From JAGUXG01 sp043798435 (GTDB lineage Bacteria > UBA9089 > UBA9088 > JAGUXG01), in the NCBI GenBank assembly GCA_043798435.1, contig JAZDOR010000047.1, positions 1-37,932 on the forward strand: a stretch of 37,932 nucleotides of DNA. The letters are read 5' to 3'. A program made the translations under genes and the position numbers. Position 1 is the stretch's first letter; each line of letters starts with the position of its first letter. A model generated the notes under the pieces. The model was not told where the DNA came from. It saw only the letters and a program-made list of their open reading frames with translations, and ran no database searches. This document shows, piece after piece, positions 1 to 8,013 of this stretch.

Positions 1-40
1 TGCGGCGTACTCGCCGTCAACTGCAGCGCCTGGTTAGGCT
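1..40 (+). other. possible 3' half of an integron attC-like site at window edge
   Basis: The first 40 bases are much more GC-rich than the following DNA and end in GTTAGGC at 34-40, which fits the attC core GTTRRRY. It is preceded by CAACTGCAGCGCC, similar to the L' side of environmental attC sites as I remember them. The other half would lie outside the window, so the fold cannot be tested. The rest of 41-222 has no gene: it is AT-rich, includes a phrase resembling repeat ends (around 45-65), and separates sufC from whatever follows. Confidence 0.3.
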
Positions 41-222
41 TTTAATGGGTATCTGTCCCTATTTTTGTGCATCTTGGATTGAAAATATGCAATTCAATAC
101 GTGCCTCCTTCTCACCTTCTGCCTAACCTAAGATTTTACTACCTATTAGCAGTTTTATATTACTGCAACATAGATTATAGCATCTAAAGTTAATCCTTCA
201 AAATCAGCGTTTATCTAAAATT

Positions 223-1029
223 CTAATTTTCTTTTCTCCATTTCCCCATCTTCCCCTTTTCTATCTCATCCTTTATCCCTGGTGGGCATAACTCTAAATA
301 CTCACAATAGCCCTTCTCTTCAATTCGGGTAAACATCTCATAAGGCTCACCGCTCTTGACAATCACACCACCACACATTATATGAGCCAAATCAGGCTTC
401 AGGTAGGGCAGGATATGCCTGTAATGGGTGATGACTAAGCAGGCACAATGGTTCTCCCTGATATACTCACCCAAATCTCGACCAATCATTTTCAGGGAGT
501 CAATGTCAACACCAGAGTCTGGCTCGTCCAGGATCATTAACTTCGGCTTTTGGGCAAAGACCTGGGCTAATTCTGAACGCTTTCGCTCCCCTCCTGAAAA
601 GCCTACATTCACATCCCTGCCAGAAAACTGTTCTGGAGAGAGACCAACCTTTCGTAAGAGAGGAGTAGCAATCTTTTCTTCTGGTTCTTTGGATGGGTCC
701 CAAAGGGGCACACCCCCTGACAATCTAACTAAATCCCTTAGTTTCACCCCCCGTATTTCAGGTGGCGCCTGAAAGGAGATAGCCAAACCCAATCTCACCC
801 GTTGATGAATGGGCATAGAATTCAGTTCCTCTCCAGCAAACCTTATCGCACCCTGGACAATATTATAATGTGGCCAGCCCAGTAGGCTCATCATCAAACT
901 GCTCTTTCCAGAGCCATTTGGACCCATAATAATATGAACCCCTCCCTCTTCAATGCTTAGATTGACTCCATTCAACACACCTTTTCCCTCTACCTCTACA
1001 AACAAATTCTCTATCTCTAAAAGGTTCAT
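223..1029 (-). CDS. sufC: SufC-like Fe-S assembly ATPase
   Basis: ABC-type ATPase of 268 aa, the usual SufC size, expected to power SufB(D) in Fe-S cluster assembly in the cytosol. Visible motifs are the Walker A GPNGSGKSS (about residues 36-44), the signature GFSGGERKR, and Walker B MILDEPDSGVDID, where the DSGxDID string is typical of SufC rather than of transporter ATPases. It is the last gene of the minus-strand sulfur block, 178 bp after thi4. No sufB or sufD follows within the 222 bp before the window edge, so it is either an orphan or separated from its partner. No clear Shine-Dalgarno is seen. The family is solid, the exact role less so. Confidence 0.85.
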   Translation of the reverse strand: MNLLEIENLFVEVEGKGVLNGVNLSIEEGGVHIIMGPNGSGKSSLMMSLLGWPHYNIVQGAIRFAGEELNSMPIHQRVRLGLAISFQAPPEIRGVKLRDLVRLSGGVPLWDPSKEPEEKIATPLLRKVGLSPEQFSGRDVNVGFSGGERKRSELAQVFAQKPKLMILDEPDSGVDIDSLKMIGRDLGEYIRENHCACLVITHYRHILPYLKPDLAHIMCGGVIVKSGEPYEMFTRIEEKGYCEYLELCPPGIKDEIEKGKMGKWRKEN

Positions 1030-1038
1030 CTTGGTAAA

Positions 1039-1212
1039 TAGAATACAGAATTCAGAATAAATAAATTATTTGACACAGATTTTCACAGATTTTCACAGAT
1101 TTTAGTGGTTAGAATAAAATCAGTGTTTGATCAGTGTAAATCAGTGTCTAAAAAAGGAAATTCCTATACAATCAAGTTCTTTCATTCTGACTCCTGAATT
1201 CTGACTTCTAAC
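1039..1212. repeat. nested word-repeat hairpin between sufC and thi4
   Basis: Outer arms are GAATTC/CAGAAT words (1039-1060 and 1183-1212). Inside is a second hairpin of CACAGATT/AATCAGTGT words (1070-1150). The thi4 stop codon TAG lies in the right outer arm. Confidence 0.8.
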
Positions 1213-1975
1213 TTTTTATCAGCATTTCAGCTGCTTTTTTGCCAGAAAGGAGCATTCCGCCGAATATAGGCCCCATCCTTGGCCCTCCAAAAACAGCATT
1301 ACATGCCATTCCAGCCACATAAACCCCAGGGTATATCTCCTTTGTATTCTCCACAATGAGACGCTCACCTATCTCTGCCCACATAGGCTTTTCGCCCAAA
1401 ATGTCTCCTGTTTCTGTGAGAAGATTCTTCCCAATCTTTCTGGTGATTATATGAGCTATCTCAGCCGCATGTCCAGTAGCATCTATAATATATTTTGATC
1501 GAATTGTCAATGGGTCAACATGTAATTTAGCAATGTCAACCGCACTCCAGTTAAGAACAAGCCCCGTAACCCTTTCTTCACGAATCATCACATCCTCGCA
1601 AGAGATAAGATTATATATCCTTACCCCGGCCCTGATAGCTGAAAGGCAGAGGGCTGAAACCGTCTCTAAGGAATCTGTGACAAAATAGTTGGGTCGGTAT
1701 TCCTTATATCGTATCCCAAACTCATCTAAGATTGCCCTTGATTCCTCCTGAAAGACGCATTTGTTACACATCATCCCTCCACCCCACATTCCTCCACCAA
1801 TAGAGAGCTTTCTCTCAAAGAGGACCACCTTGAACCCCTTTTTGGCTAAGTAATAGCCGGCAGTAAGCCCAGCAGGACCTCCACCAACAATAGCCACATC
1901 GCTCTCTAAAGAGTCAATCATATCCTTTCCCCATTCCTCTAAAATAGCCCTTGAAATGACAATGTCATCTAACAT
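1208..1975 (-). CDS. thi4: Thi4-family ADP-thiazole synthase, sulfide-dependent type
   Basis: Makes the thiazole half of thiamine from NAD, glycine and sulfur. The 255-aa length matches archaeal Thi4. A dinucleotide-binding [14 protein letters not shown] lies near residues 31-44, followed by [15 protein letters not shown]. The position that is the suicidal sulfur-donor Cys in yeast Thi4 is His here (KLHVDPLTI), as in the archaeal sulfide-using enzymes, so it is inferred to take free sulfide and turn over catalytically. The start is supported by AAGGAGG just upstream. It lies downstream of hcyAB, which also use sulfide. The stop codon falls in a repeat arm, so the last residue or two may be repeat-derived. 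Confidence 0.9.
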   Translation of the reverse strand: MLDDIVISRAILEEWGKDMIDSLESDVAIVGGGPAGLTAGYYLAKKGFKVVLFERKLSIGGGMWGGGMMCNKCVFQEESRAILDEFGIRYKEYRPNYFVTDSLETVSALCLSAIRAGVRIYNLISCEDVMIREERVTGLVLNWSAVDIAKLHVDPLTIRSKYIIDATGHAAEIAHIITRKIGKNLLTETGDILGEKPMWAEIGERLIVENTKEIYPGVYVAGMACNAVFGGPRMGPIFGGMLLSGKKAAEMLIKS

Positions 1976-2001
1976 TTTATCCTCCTTCTTAAAAGATTTT
2001 T

Positions 2002-2217
2002 GTAACTATTCAGGTAGTAAGAAGACAGAATTCAGAATACAGAATTCAGGAGTCAGAATGAGAACGCTTACATGTAGTGTTCAAAACTTTGGGGTATGGT
2101 GATTCTTCAAAACTATTGATACTACTAAAAAAGGTCAGTAAATTATTAGAATCTTACTCTGATATTATTCTGAATTCTGAATTCTGACTCCTGAATTCTA
2201 ACTATCTAAACAGTTAC
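2002..2217. repeat. GTAAC-ended hairpin element between thi4 and hcyB
   Basis: Left end GTAACTATTCAGGTAG (from 2002). Right end reads GTAACTGTTTAGATAG on the other strand (to 2217). The interior arms are GAATTCAG/CTGAATTC words at about 2028-2060 and 2166-2205, around a unique middle. Confidence 0.8.
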
Positions 2218-2231
2218 AGATTTTTAACATA

Positions 2232-2636
2232 CTAAAAAAATATCTCAATCGCCTGATAGGGACATGCCTTCAGGCAGAGTCCACAGGCTGTGCAGTGCTC
2301 AGAGTCAAATGAGACCTTCATACTCTTTCTGTCAACAACCAATGCAGAAAATGGACAGATGGGAATGCAGGCTGTGCAATGGATGCATCTTTCTTCATTC
2401 CATCTCACATCAGAAGCTAAAGGTTGCACTACTACACCTAAATCTTTGAGGTAGGTCATACCCTTGTTTAGATTCTCATTCTCACCGCTTATCTCTACCA
2501 CCAACCTCCCTTCTTCATTCGGCTCTACCTTTGCACTCAGGATATTCACCATCAGGTCATATTCCTTAATCAAATGATAGGTGATTGGCTTTTCTACTGT
2601 CTCTTTCAGAAAGGTCAGGACCACTCGTTTTTTCAT
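2232..2636 (-). CDS. hcyB: NIL-domain di-cluster ferredoxin (HcyB-type)
   Basis: A 134-aa protein with an N-terminal NIL-type ligand-binding domain (about 1-75) and two 4Fe-4S motifs: CIHCTACIPICP (about 84-95) and CTACGLCLKACP (about 116-127). In methanogens and some anaerobic bacteria this family works with the DUF39/COG1900 protein to convert aspartate semialdehyde and sulfide to homocysteine, the ferredoxin supplying electrons. It lies directly downstream of that partner here, separated by a 149-bp repeat element. A good ribosome site (TAGGAGGTAAG) supports the start. Function is inferred from family and gene pairing. Confidence 0.85.
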   Translation of the reverse strand: MKKRVVLTFLKETVEKPITYHLIKEYDLMVNILSAKVEPNEEGRLVVEISGENENLNKGMTYLKDLGVVVQPLASDVRWNEERCIHCTACIPICPFSALVVDRKSMKVSFDSEHCTACGLCLKACPYQAIEIFF

Positions 2637-2657
2637 TATTTCTTACCTCCTACAGAA

Positions 2658-2806
2658 TAAGCGTTCAGGCAGTGTAACAAAAGGAGATAAGGAGATAAAA
2701 GGGATATGGAGATATTTTTAAGGGAAAAGAAAATAATTCATCTCCCCATCCCCCATATCTTCTTATCCCCCTTCTTACACTTTTTTTGTATAGCCTGAAC
2801 GGTTAC
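2658..2806. repeat. GTAAC/TCAGG-ended hairpin element between hcyB and hcyA
   Basis: Left end TAAGCGTTCAGGCAGTGTAA. Right end CCTGAACGGTTAC (2794-2806), the inverted form. The arms are purine-rich GGAGATAAGG words and their pyrimidine complement. Closely related copies are at 7759-7943, 29319-29481 and 32172-32381. Confidence 0.85.
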
Positions 2807-2813
2807 CAAATAA

Positions 2814-4007
2814 CTATGGTCTTTCATTTAGTGGCTTTATAGCGATATTAGCATCAATAGAAGGCACTCTTTGCACAGGTTCTGTCAAGAGAAAATCTCC
2901 TTTTAGTATCCATTCCTTCAGAATATTGGCTATCTCCTTTGCCTTGACATAACTTGAAAGCCCACCTGTAGGCACCTCTTTGCCATTTATCTTTATCTTT
3001 CCACTCTTCAACTGGGCATAGTTTACCTCAGTCAAAACATCTGGTTCCCTTTCTGGATAGGCATGGCTGTAATCTACCACTGGTGCAAATATCTCTTCAT
3101 CTCGAACTGCTGTATATCTACATATCTCCTCATTGAGCATAGGGATGGGAACACCAATCCCTACAGCAAGACTCACCCCATAACCTGTTATACTTGCACC
3201 TCGCAGCCAGGCGGGTTTCATCTGCTTCAGGTCTCCAATTACCGCTAAGGTTCCCCCAGACCTCTTTGGCACCTGGTTTTCTCCTCTAATGACATTTGGA
3301 TTGTGCTGTGTTCCCTGCCACGCAACATAGCCTATTCCACCACCCAAGAATATCCTTGTGCCGATGCCAATAATAGAATAGAGCGGGTCATTCAATAAAG
3401 GAGAAAGCTGTCCAGCACTGGAATAATTAGCGTTGCCAAGTCTTGGCAGTAAAGCCCCCAAATAGGTGTAAATAATCTTATCAGAAAGGTTTACGGCAAC
3501 ATTGTAGTTTTGATAAGCATTTCTGGGATTAAATAGCACAGCTTCATTTAGGTCAGAGATGTTAATCAAAGTGGTAAGCTCTTTTTTTGGATAGCAGTCT
3601 GTGCCATAAGAGACCACCTTCATTCTTATATCCTTTCCTGAAACCAGTTCTTCAATTATATGACCCCCACCATACCTGAATGCACCAGGATAGACAGTAT
3701 TAGCTGGATCATCCTCTGGGAGTTCTGTCGCCCCAAGATAGACATCTACTGCCGCTAAACCTGCATAAGCTGGAACATTGTTCAGCCATGCCTTCTGTGC
3801 CTTTATCCTTGGTTTAGAATGACCAAAGTTGAAATAGACTCCAGATGAGCACATGGGACCAAAGGTAGCCGTAGTTACAACATCAACCTCCTTTGCCACT
3901 TGAGACACACCCTTCTTATCCACCAGATCAATAATCTCTTCTGCTGTGACAACTACTGCTTCACCCTTCTTAATCTTCTCATTGATCTCTGCGATCGTCT
4001 TAGCCAT
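2814..4007 (-). CDS. hcyA: L-aspartate semialdehyde sulfurtransferase (DUF39/COG1900)
   Basis: Homocysteine biosynthesis protein of 397 aa. The family installs sulfide-derived sulfur on aspartate semialdehyde, giving homocysteine without O-acyl-homoserine. Two cysteines in conserved surroundings are visible, C53 (FGPMCSSG) and C138 (YGTDCYP); they correspond to the cysteines implicated in persulfide chemistry in the Methanosarcina enzyme. Glycine-rich RIFLGGGIGYVAWQGTQHNP is a family landmark. A GGAGG site precedes the ATG. It is followed by hcyB and preceded by the AbiE pair only 25 bp away, so it may be co-transcribed with the toxin gene. Confidence 0.9.
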   Translation of the reverse strand: MAKTIAEINEKIKKGEAVVVTAEEIIDLVDKKGVSQVAKEVDVVTTATFGPMCSSGVYFNFGHSKPRIKAQKAWLNNVPAYAGLAAVDVYLGATELPEDDPANTVYPGAFRYGGGHIIEELVSGKDIRMKVVSYGTDCYPKKELTTLINISDLNEAVLFNPRNAYQNYNVAVNLSDKIIYTYLGALLPRLGNANYSSAGQLSPLLNDPLYSIIGIGTRIFLGGGIGYVAWQGTQHNPNVIRGENQVPKRSGGTLAVIGDLKQMKPAWLRGASITGYGVSLAVGIGVPIPMLNEEICRYTAVRDEEIFAPVVDYSHAYPEREPDVLTEVNYAQLKSGKIKINGKEVPTGGLSSYVKAKEIANILKEWILKGDFLLTEPVQRVPSIDANIAIKPLNERP

Positions 4008-4032
4008 ATCTAAACCTCCAGTATAAGTAACG

Positions 4033-5298
4033 CTATTTTAATAAATCGTTTAGTTCACAAGAAAGCAGGGCTGATTTATTGAGTATAATCTCTTCTTTCT
4101 GGTTGAAATTATCTGCGGTCATTCTGATGAGCTTGGTTGTAATGGTGTCACCGAGCATTATGCGATTCGTTTTTTTGAGATAGTTCTCGGTTTTCTGATA
4201 AAAAAGAGTAACATATTGCATCAATTTATCCTCCGGAGCAGGTTCCCAGCTGGTTTTTAATTCAACCAAGTCTTTAATTTTCTCGTCTACGGGTATTGAC
4301 AAATCTCCGTCTTGACGATCAATCCAGTAGTCACTGATAGAGTAAATAATTCTCACTGATTTTCCATTCTCTGTGTTGTATCGGCATATGAAAGAAAAAA
4401 TATCAGTGTGGAAGTCCTGATGGACATCCACATTTTTCAATGTAGTTACTGTATGAATCTTATATTCATCAAGAAGACGAAAATAGCTTTCTCGCCAATT
4501 TTTAAGCCAGTCTTCAATAAATGTCTGATTTATAAAAAGAGGTGTGAGATCCTGTTTAAGATTCGTGTCGTTCACCTTATTCATTTGTAAGGTAAGTTTG
4601 TCAAAAAGGGCTCGCTGGTCTTTTGCATCAACCCCTTTTGCAATAAGATATTCAAGATCAATCGCCACTTTTTTTCCCATATACCAGAGAAGATCATAGA
4701 TATCACGCCCCTTTTCTTCATATACCTCTTTACCTACTCCACGCTGTCCACGCAGGAAAATAGCAGCAATCTTGCTCGCCATAAGCGTAGGCATATTGTA
4801 GGTCTTAATCACAAATGAAAGCTGTCCGTAATTCATTGGTATTCGCTCAGTTACCGTTTTTGGAGCAGTAAAGTGATTGAGATCAATTTTGACATGCACC
4901 TGCTTTGACGGATGGCTGATACCTAACTCATCACATATATGGAAATTTAGACGCAATCCCCTGTTGTCTACTTTTATAGTAAGCAGTTTTGAATCGGTAC
5001 CATAGGTGCTTAAAAAATGTGCCTCTATTTCTTCTTTCAGCTCATTCAGAAATGCATCTGATATGGGGTGTGCAACTTCAAAATCTAAATCAACCGACAT
5101 ACGATCAAGCCCGTGGCATATGCGGAGCGCAGAACCGCCATACATAGTCCAATTGCTGTAATCTGGGTGATGATAAATAAAGTTAAGAACATAAAACTGT
5201 AACTCCTCTTTGAGCACATTACGCTGTCTCTCGACATCTACCTTCCCGGAAATGTCATCAAGCTTTCTTTTGAGTGCTATAAGAATCTGATTATTCAT
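4033..5298 (-). CDS. abiEii: AbiEii-family nucleotidyltransferase toxin
   Basis: Type IV toxin-antitoxin toxin of 421 aa. The nucleotidyltransferase core is visible as YGGSALRI (GGS at 54-56) followed by SVDLDFEV (D70 and D72, the metal-binding pair). Further on, the family motifs KIAAIFLRGQRG and KGRDIYDLLWY are present. The C-terminal half, about 150 aa, is less conserved. Its start overlaps the end of the antitoxin gene by 8 bp, the usual coupled arrangement. Cognate toxins transfer nucleotides to targets such as tRNA acceptor ends; the target here is unknown. It sits between sepCysS and hcyA, inside the sulfur block. Confidence 0.85.
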   Translation of the reverse strand: MNNQILIALKRKLDDISGKVDVERQRNVLKEELQFYVLNFIYHHPDYSNWTMYGGSALRICHGLDRMSVDLDFEVAHPISDAFLNELKEEIEAHFLSTYGTDSKLLTIKVDNRGLRLNFHICDELGISHPSKQVHVKIDLNHFTAPKTVTERIPMNYGQLSFVIKTYNMPTLMASKIAAIFLRGQRGVGKEVYEEKGRDIYDLLWYMGKKVAIDLEYLIAKGVDAKDQRALFDKLTLQMNKVNDTNLKQDLTPLFINQTFIEDWLKNWRESYFRLLDEYKIHTVTTLKNVDVHQDFHTDIFSFICRYNTENGKSVRIIYSISDYWIDRQDGDLSIPVDEKIKDLVELKTSWEPAPEDKLMQYVTLFYQKTENYLKKTNRIMLGDTITTKLIRMTADNFNQKEEIILNKSALLSCELNDLLK

Positions 5299-5902
5299 AG
5301 TTTTTTATCATCATATAAAATTTTTCCTGCTCTTTCTCGCTCATCTCATCAATGTCAATACGTAACTCTGCAACCAGTGCTTTTATCTCCTCAAACTTTA
5401 TCCCACAAAATCGGTGTGTCTTGAAGTAAAGCAGATCGAAAAGTGCTTTTGCAGGAGATGCAATGAAGAAATCGAATCTCCCCATACCTAAAGAAAAATC
5501 TGAAAATAATTCTTTTTGAATAGATTGGTAAGAAAAATTACCTATCTTTGTCTTATACGCTCGGGTTACTTTTGGTGTAATTGACATTATTGTGTGTATT
5601 GCTTCAGTGGTCAGATCATAATATTGAAGAGCAGTCCACGAACTCACATATGACGGTGTGCGAAGGATATTAGCAAGATAGAATGAATAGGAGATGTCGC
5701 CTTTGTTTTTATTATAAAAATCAGCAGATACATACAATCCCTTTTTGATAGAGATGATTTCCTTGCGTTTTAATGACCGACTGATATAGGTATCAACTGT
5801 GGTGCTTTTAAGACCATACTGCTCGCTAAGCTGATATATAGCTTTCTTTTTGAAATATGGCTGAGATTTCAGTTGATTAAGTAATATCTCTCTGTATTTC
5901 AC
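5291..5902 (-). CDS. abiEi: AbiEi-family antitoxin / transcriptional repressor
   Basis: A 203-aa protein with an N-terminal winged helix-turn-helix (LSEQYGLKSTTVDTYISRSL, about residues 26-45) and the AbiEi C-terminal region. The family neutralises AbiEii and represses its own operon. The start is a GTG inside a perfect 12-bp palindrome (TCACAATTGTGA, 5899-5910), and a consensus promoter lies just upstream, which suggests autoregulation at the start site. No Shine-Dalgarno is seen, consistent with a very short leader. Confidence 0.8.
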   Translation of the reverse strand: MKYREILLNQLKSQPYFKKKAIYQLSEQYGLKSTTVDTYISRSLKRKEIISIKKGLYVSADFYNKNKGDISYSFYLANILRTPSYVSSWTALQYYDLTTEAIHTIMSITPKVTRAYKTKIGNFSYQSIQKELFSDFSLGMGRFDFFIASPAKALFDLLYFKTHRFCGIKFEEIKALVAELRIDIDEMSEKEQEKFYMMIKNYE

Positions 5903-5943
5903 AATTGTGATGATATTGTATTAAATGTGAAATAAGATGTCAA
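5899..5943 (-). promoter_or_regulatory. abiE promoter with palindromic operator
   Basis: On the minus strand: TTGACA (5938-5943), 17-bp spacer, TACAAT (5915-5920). Start of transcription would fall near 5908, within the palindrome TCACAATTGTGA (5899-5910) that includes the GTG start. A second TTCACA half-site lies in the spacer. Confidence 0.65.
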
Positions 5944-5950
5944 GAAAAAT

Positions 5951-6041
5951 GTAACTACTCAGGTTGTCAAAGTTCAAGATTCATAGTTCATCGTTTAAGT
6001 CGCTTTCTGAAAACCGTGAAAGACTGAACCTGAATAGTTAC
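5951..6041. repeat. GTAAC/TCAGG-ended hairpin element between sepCysS and abiEi
   Basis: Left end GTAACTACTCAGG (5951-5963). Right end CCTGAATAGTTAC (6029-6041). The interior has GTTCAAG/CTGAACC words. The sepCysS stop TAA (6038-6040) lies within the right terminal repeat. Confidence 0.85.
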
Positions 6042-7159
6042 CCTCCCTTCACTATCTCACTAAATGCAGAATATAGGTATTTAACCTGCTCCCAGGTTAA
6101 TCCATAAGTAGAAAGCTTAAACCAGTCAGTCTGACCCGGCTTTAAACCAGTTATTCCCCTTTTTTCCAACTCATAATAAAGAAAATAGCCTTTTTTACGA
6201 TGTTTTTCAGCAATCTTGCTTAAAGCAGGGGTTTTTAGTCGGATCAAATCATGGTCTTTTGGTCTCTTTCCAAGCTGTTCAATATCTCCGAGAGCCTCCA
6301 TCTGCTTCACAAACCAGCGGGCTTTTTCTACCTCTTCATTCCAATGTTTCACCCTCTCCTTTACATAAGGTAAGGCAGTAATAAGGCAGGCAGCAGCCCC
6401 TGAGCGGGCTGTGCAACCAAGAAGCTCAACATCCTTTTTGGGATACTTATCAGACTTTCTAAATAATCTCTCTGCCAATTTTTCAGTAGTGGCTAAAACC
6501 CCAATCGTCCCTGGGACACCAAACCCTTTATGGCAGGAGGTAACAATAAAATCAGCTAAAAGCTCCTTTCCCTTAACCTCCATCCTACCAGCAGTATAAG
6601 CACAGTTGAGGAGAAATGGCACATCAAGCCCCTGGCAGATTTCACCCACTTTTTTTGCATCAACTAAGTTGCCATAATCTCCATCAACATGGGTAAGCAA
6701 GGCAAGCTTTGGAGGTTTTTTTGTCTCTTCTAATACCTTCTCAAATGTCTTTTGATATGCCTCTGGTCGTATCTCGTATTCAGGATAGCCTGTATTTTCC
6801 ACCTCATAGATTTTGGCTCCGGCACGCTCTGCCGCCACATAGGTGCTATAATGCCGATTAGAATCAACTACTATTGAATCGCCGCTTGAAAGCAGGGTAT
6901 GCATCACGGCAAATTTTCCTTCACGGCAACCCAGGGTAAGCCGAGCCTCATCCATACCAAGAAACTGAGCTAAATCTTTGGTCAATTCGCAGATAGGAGG
7001 CTTTTCAATCAGATGAAGAACGCCTTTACAGTAGTCGCAAACAGAATATCCATCAACAAAACTCGCCGCCGTAATCCTTACCTCTGCATTCGTCCTTCCT
7101 CCAGTCTGAAGGGGATTCAAATTTATGCAGCACTCCTCCCTTGTTCTAATCAGGCTCAT
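6038..7159 (-). CDS. pscS: Sep-tRNA:Cys-tRNA synthase (SepCysS) family
   Basis: A PLP enzyme of 373 aa that in methanogens converts O-phosphoseryl-tRNA(Cys) to Cys-tRNA(Cys) with a sulfur donor. The Schiff-base lysine is K211 in TSCHKGFG. The three cysteines needed in archaeal SepCysS are present: C41 and C44 (SVCDYCKG) and C249 (LLGCTARSG). The N-terminal NLNPLQTGGRTNAEVR also fits. The gene starts with an ATGA overlap with the 55-aa ORF upstream, so translation is probably coupled. No SepRS is in this window, so a role as a cysteine desulfurase-like or free-substrate enzyme remains possible. The family call is strong; the tRNA-dependent role is inferred. Confidence 0.85.
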   Translation of the reverse strand: MSLIRTREECCINLNPLQTGGRTNAEVRITAASFVDGYSVCDYCKGVLHLIEKPPICELTKDLAQFLGMDEARLTLGCREGKFAVMHTLLSSGDSIVVDSNRHYSTYVAAERAGAKIYEVENTGYPEYEIRPEAYQKTFEKVLEETKKPPKLALLTHVDGDYGNLVDAKKVGEICQGLDVPFLLNCAYTAGRMEVKGKELLADFIVTSCHKGFGVPGTIGVLATTEKLAERLFRKSDKYPKKDVELLGCTARSGAAACLITALPYVKERVKHWNEEVEKARWFVKQMEALGDIEQLGKRPKDHDLIRLKTPALSKIAEKHRKKGYFLYYELEKRGITGLKPGQTDWFKLSTYGLTWEQVKYLYSAFSEIVKGG

Positions 7160-7323
7160 AGAGACCCCTCCAATTCATCTAATATCTCTTTTGCCTTCTG
7201 AATGCTTTGCTGTATCTGGTTCTTTTCTTCTGGACTAAACCTATGAACAGGTGCTGTCTGCCTGAGGATATCCCTTAACCTCTCCATCAATGCCAATATT
7301 TCAAATATCTTCTCTACCTTCAT
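7156..7323 (-). CDS. small 55-aa protein coupled to SepCysS
   Basis: A short ORF (MKVEKIFEILALMERLRDIL at its N-terminus) of 55 residues, predicted mostly helical and charged, ending DELEGSL. Its start lies 23 bp inside the 3' end of the Rrf2 gene and its stop overlaps the sepCysS ATG (ATGA), so it is wedged between two real genes with coupled spacing. I do not recognise a family. A small helical partner of SepCysS, by analogy with SepCysE in methanogens, is one possibility, but no homology is claimed. There is no strong ribosome site. Confidence 0.6.
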   Translation of the reverse strand: MKVEKIFEILALMERLRDILRQTAPVHRFSPEEKNQIQQSIQKAKEILDELEGSL

Positions 7324-7741
7324 TTAATTTTTTATCCAGTTTGACTAAATCAGAAAGCGTAGTTGAGCCCAAAACCTCAGCTATCTTCTTACCAACCTCC
7401 TCCCATAAAAGCCTTGTTGCACACCTTGATGCACGATGACACTCTTTCTTGCTTACCTCTGGATTGACACAGAACACCGGGTCAACATGGCCATCTAAGG
7501 CTTTAATTGTATCCAGGGCTGTAATCTCTGATGGCTCCTTCTTCAATCTATATCCACCAGAAGGACCCCTTTTGCTCTCTACAAGCCCAGCATTCTTCAG
7601 CCTGATCATAATCTGCTCCGCATACTGTGTGGTAATCTCCTGGCTCTTTGAAATTTGATGTATGGAGATAGTCTCTTTATTATGCAAAGCCAATTCAAGC
7701 ATCGCCCTTAAACCATATCTTCCCTTTGTTGAAAGCCACAT
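7301..7741 (-). CDS. Rrf2-family transcriptional regulator
   Basis: A 146-aa winged-helix regulator starting MWLSTKGRYGLRAMLELAL, a textbook Rrf2 N-terminus, with GPSGGYRL in the wing (59-66). Three cysteines, C91, C101 and C107, occupy the region where IscR/NsrR bind an Fe-S cluster, but the first spacing (9 residues) is longer than in IscR. It could sense Fe-S status, or cysteine/sulfide as CymR does. It heads the rrf2-55aa-sepCysS unit, which it probably controls. Confidence 0.9.
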   Translation of the reverse strand: MWLSTKGRYGLRAMLELALHNKETISIHQISKSQEITTQYAEQIMIRLKNAGLVESKRGPSGGYRLKKEPSEITALDTIKALDGHVDPVFCVNPEVSKKECHRASRCATRLLWEEVGKKIAEVLGSTTLSDLVKLDKKLNEGREDI

Positions 7742-7758
7742 CTATCTTTGTTATCTTC

Positions 7759-7943
7759 GTAAGCGTTCAGCCTATTAATCAAAGAGTGTAAGAAGGGGGA
7801 TAAGAAGATAATGGGGAAACGAGAGAGAATCCAGAATACAGAATCCAGAATTCAGAATATTAAATTCTGTATTCTGACTCCTGAATTCTGACTTCTATTA
7901 ACCTTTCCCATATCCCCTTTTTTTACACTACCTGAACGGTTAC
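7759..7943. repeat. GTAAG/TCAGG-ended composite hairpin element
   Basis: Left end GTAAGCGTTCAG (7759-7770), right end CCTGAACGGTTAC (7931-7943). GGGGATAAGAAG-type arms enclose an inner GAATTCAG/CTGAATTC hairpin (about 7829-7897), so two families are nested. With 7944-8013 (featureless) and the next element, it fills the 397-bp gap between rrf2 and the DUF1641 gene. Confidence 0.85.
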
Positions 7944-8013
7944 TTATCTCCCCAAATAAAGATATTTTACTAACTTTGAGCAATTTCATCAACAACTATC
8001 TATTCCTCATTTT

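Noticed and set aside
121..127. GCCTAAC as the start of a second attC site
   Set aside because: The following DNA is AT-rich with no L''-like part or core within 150 bp.
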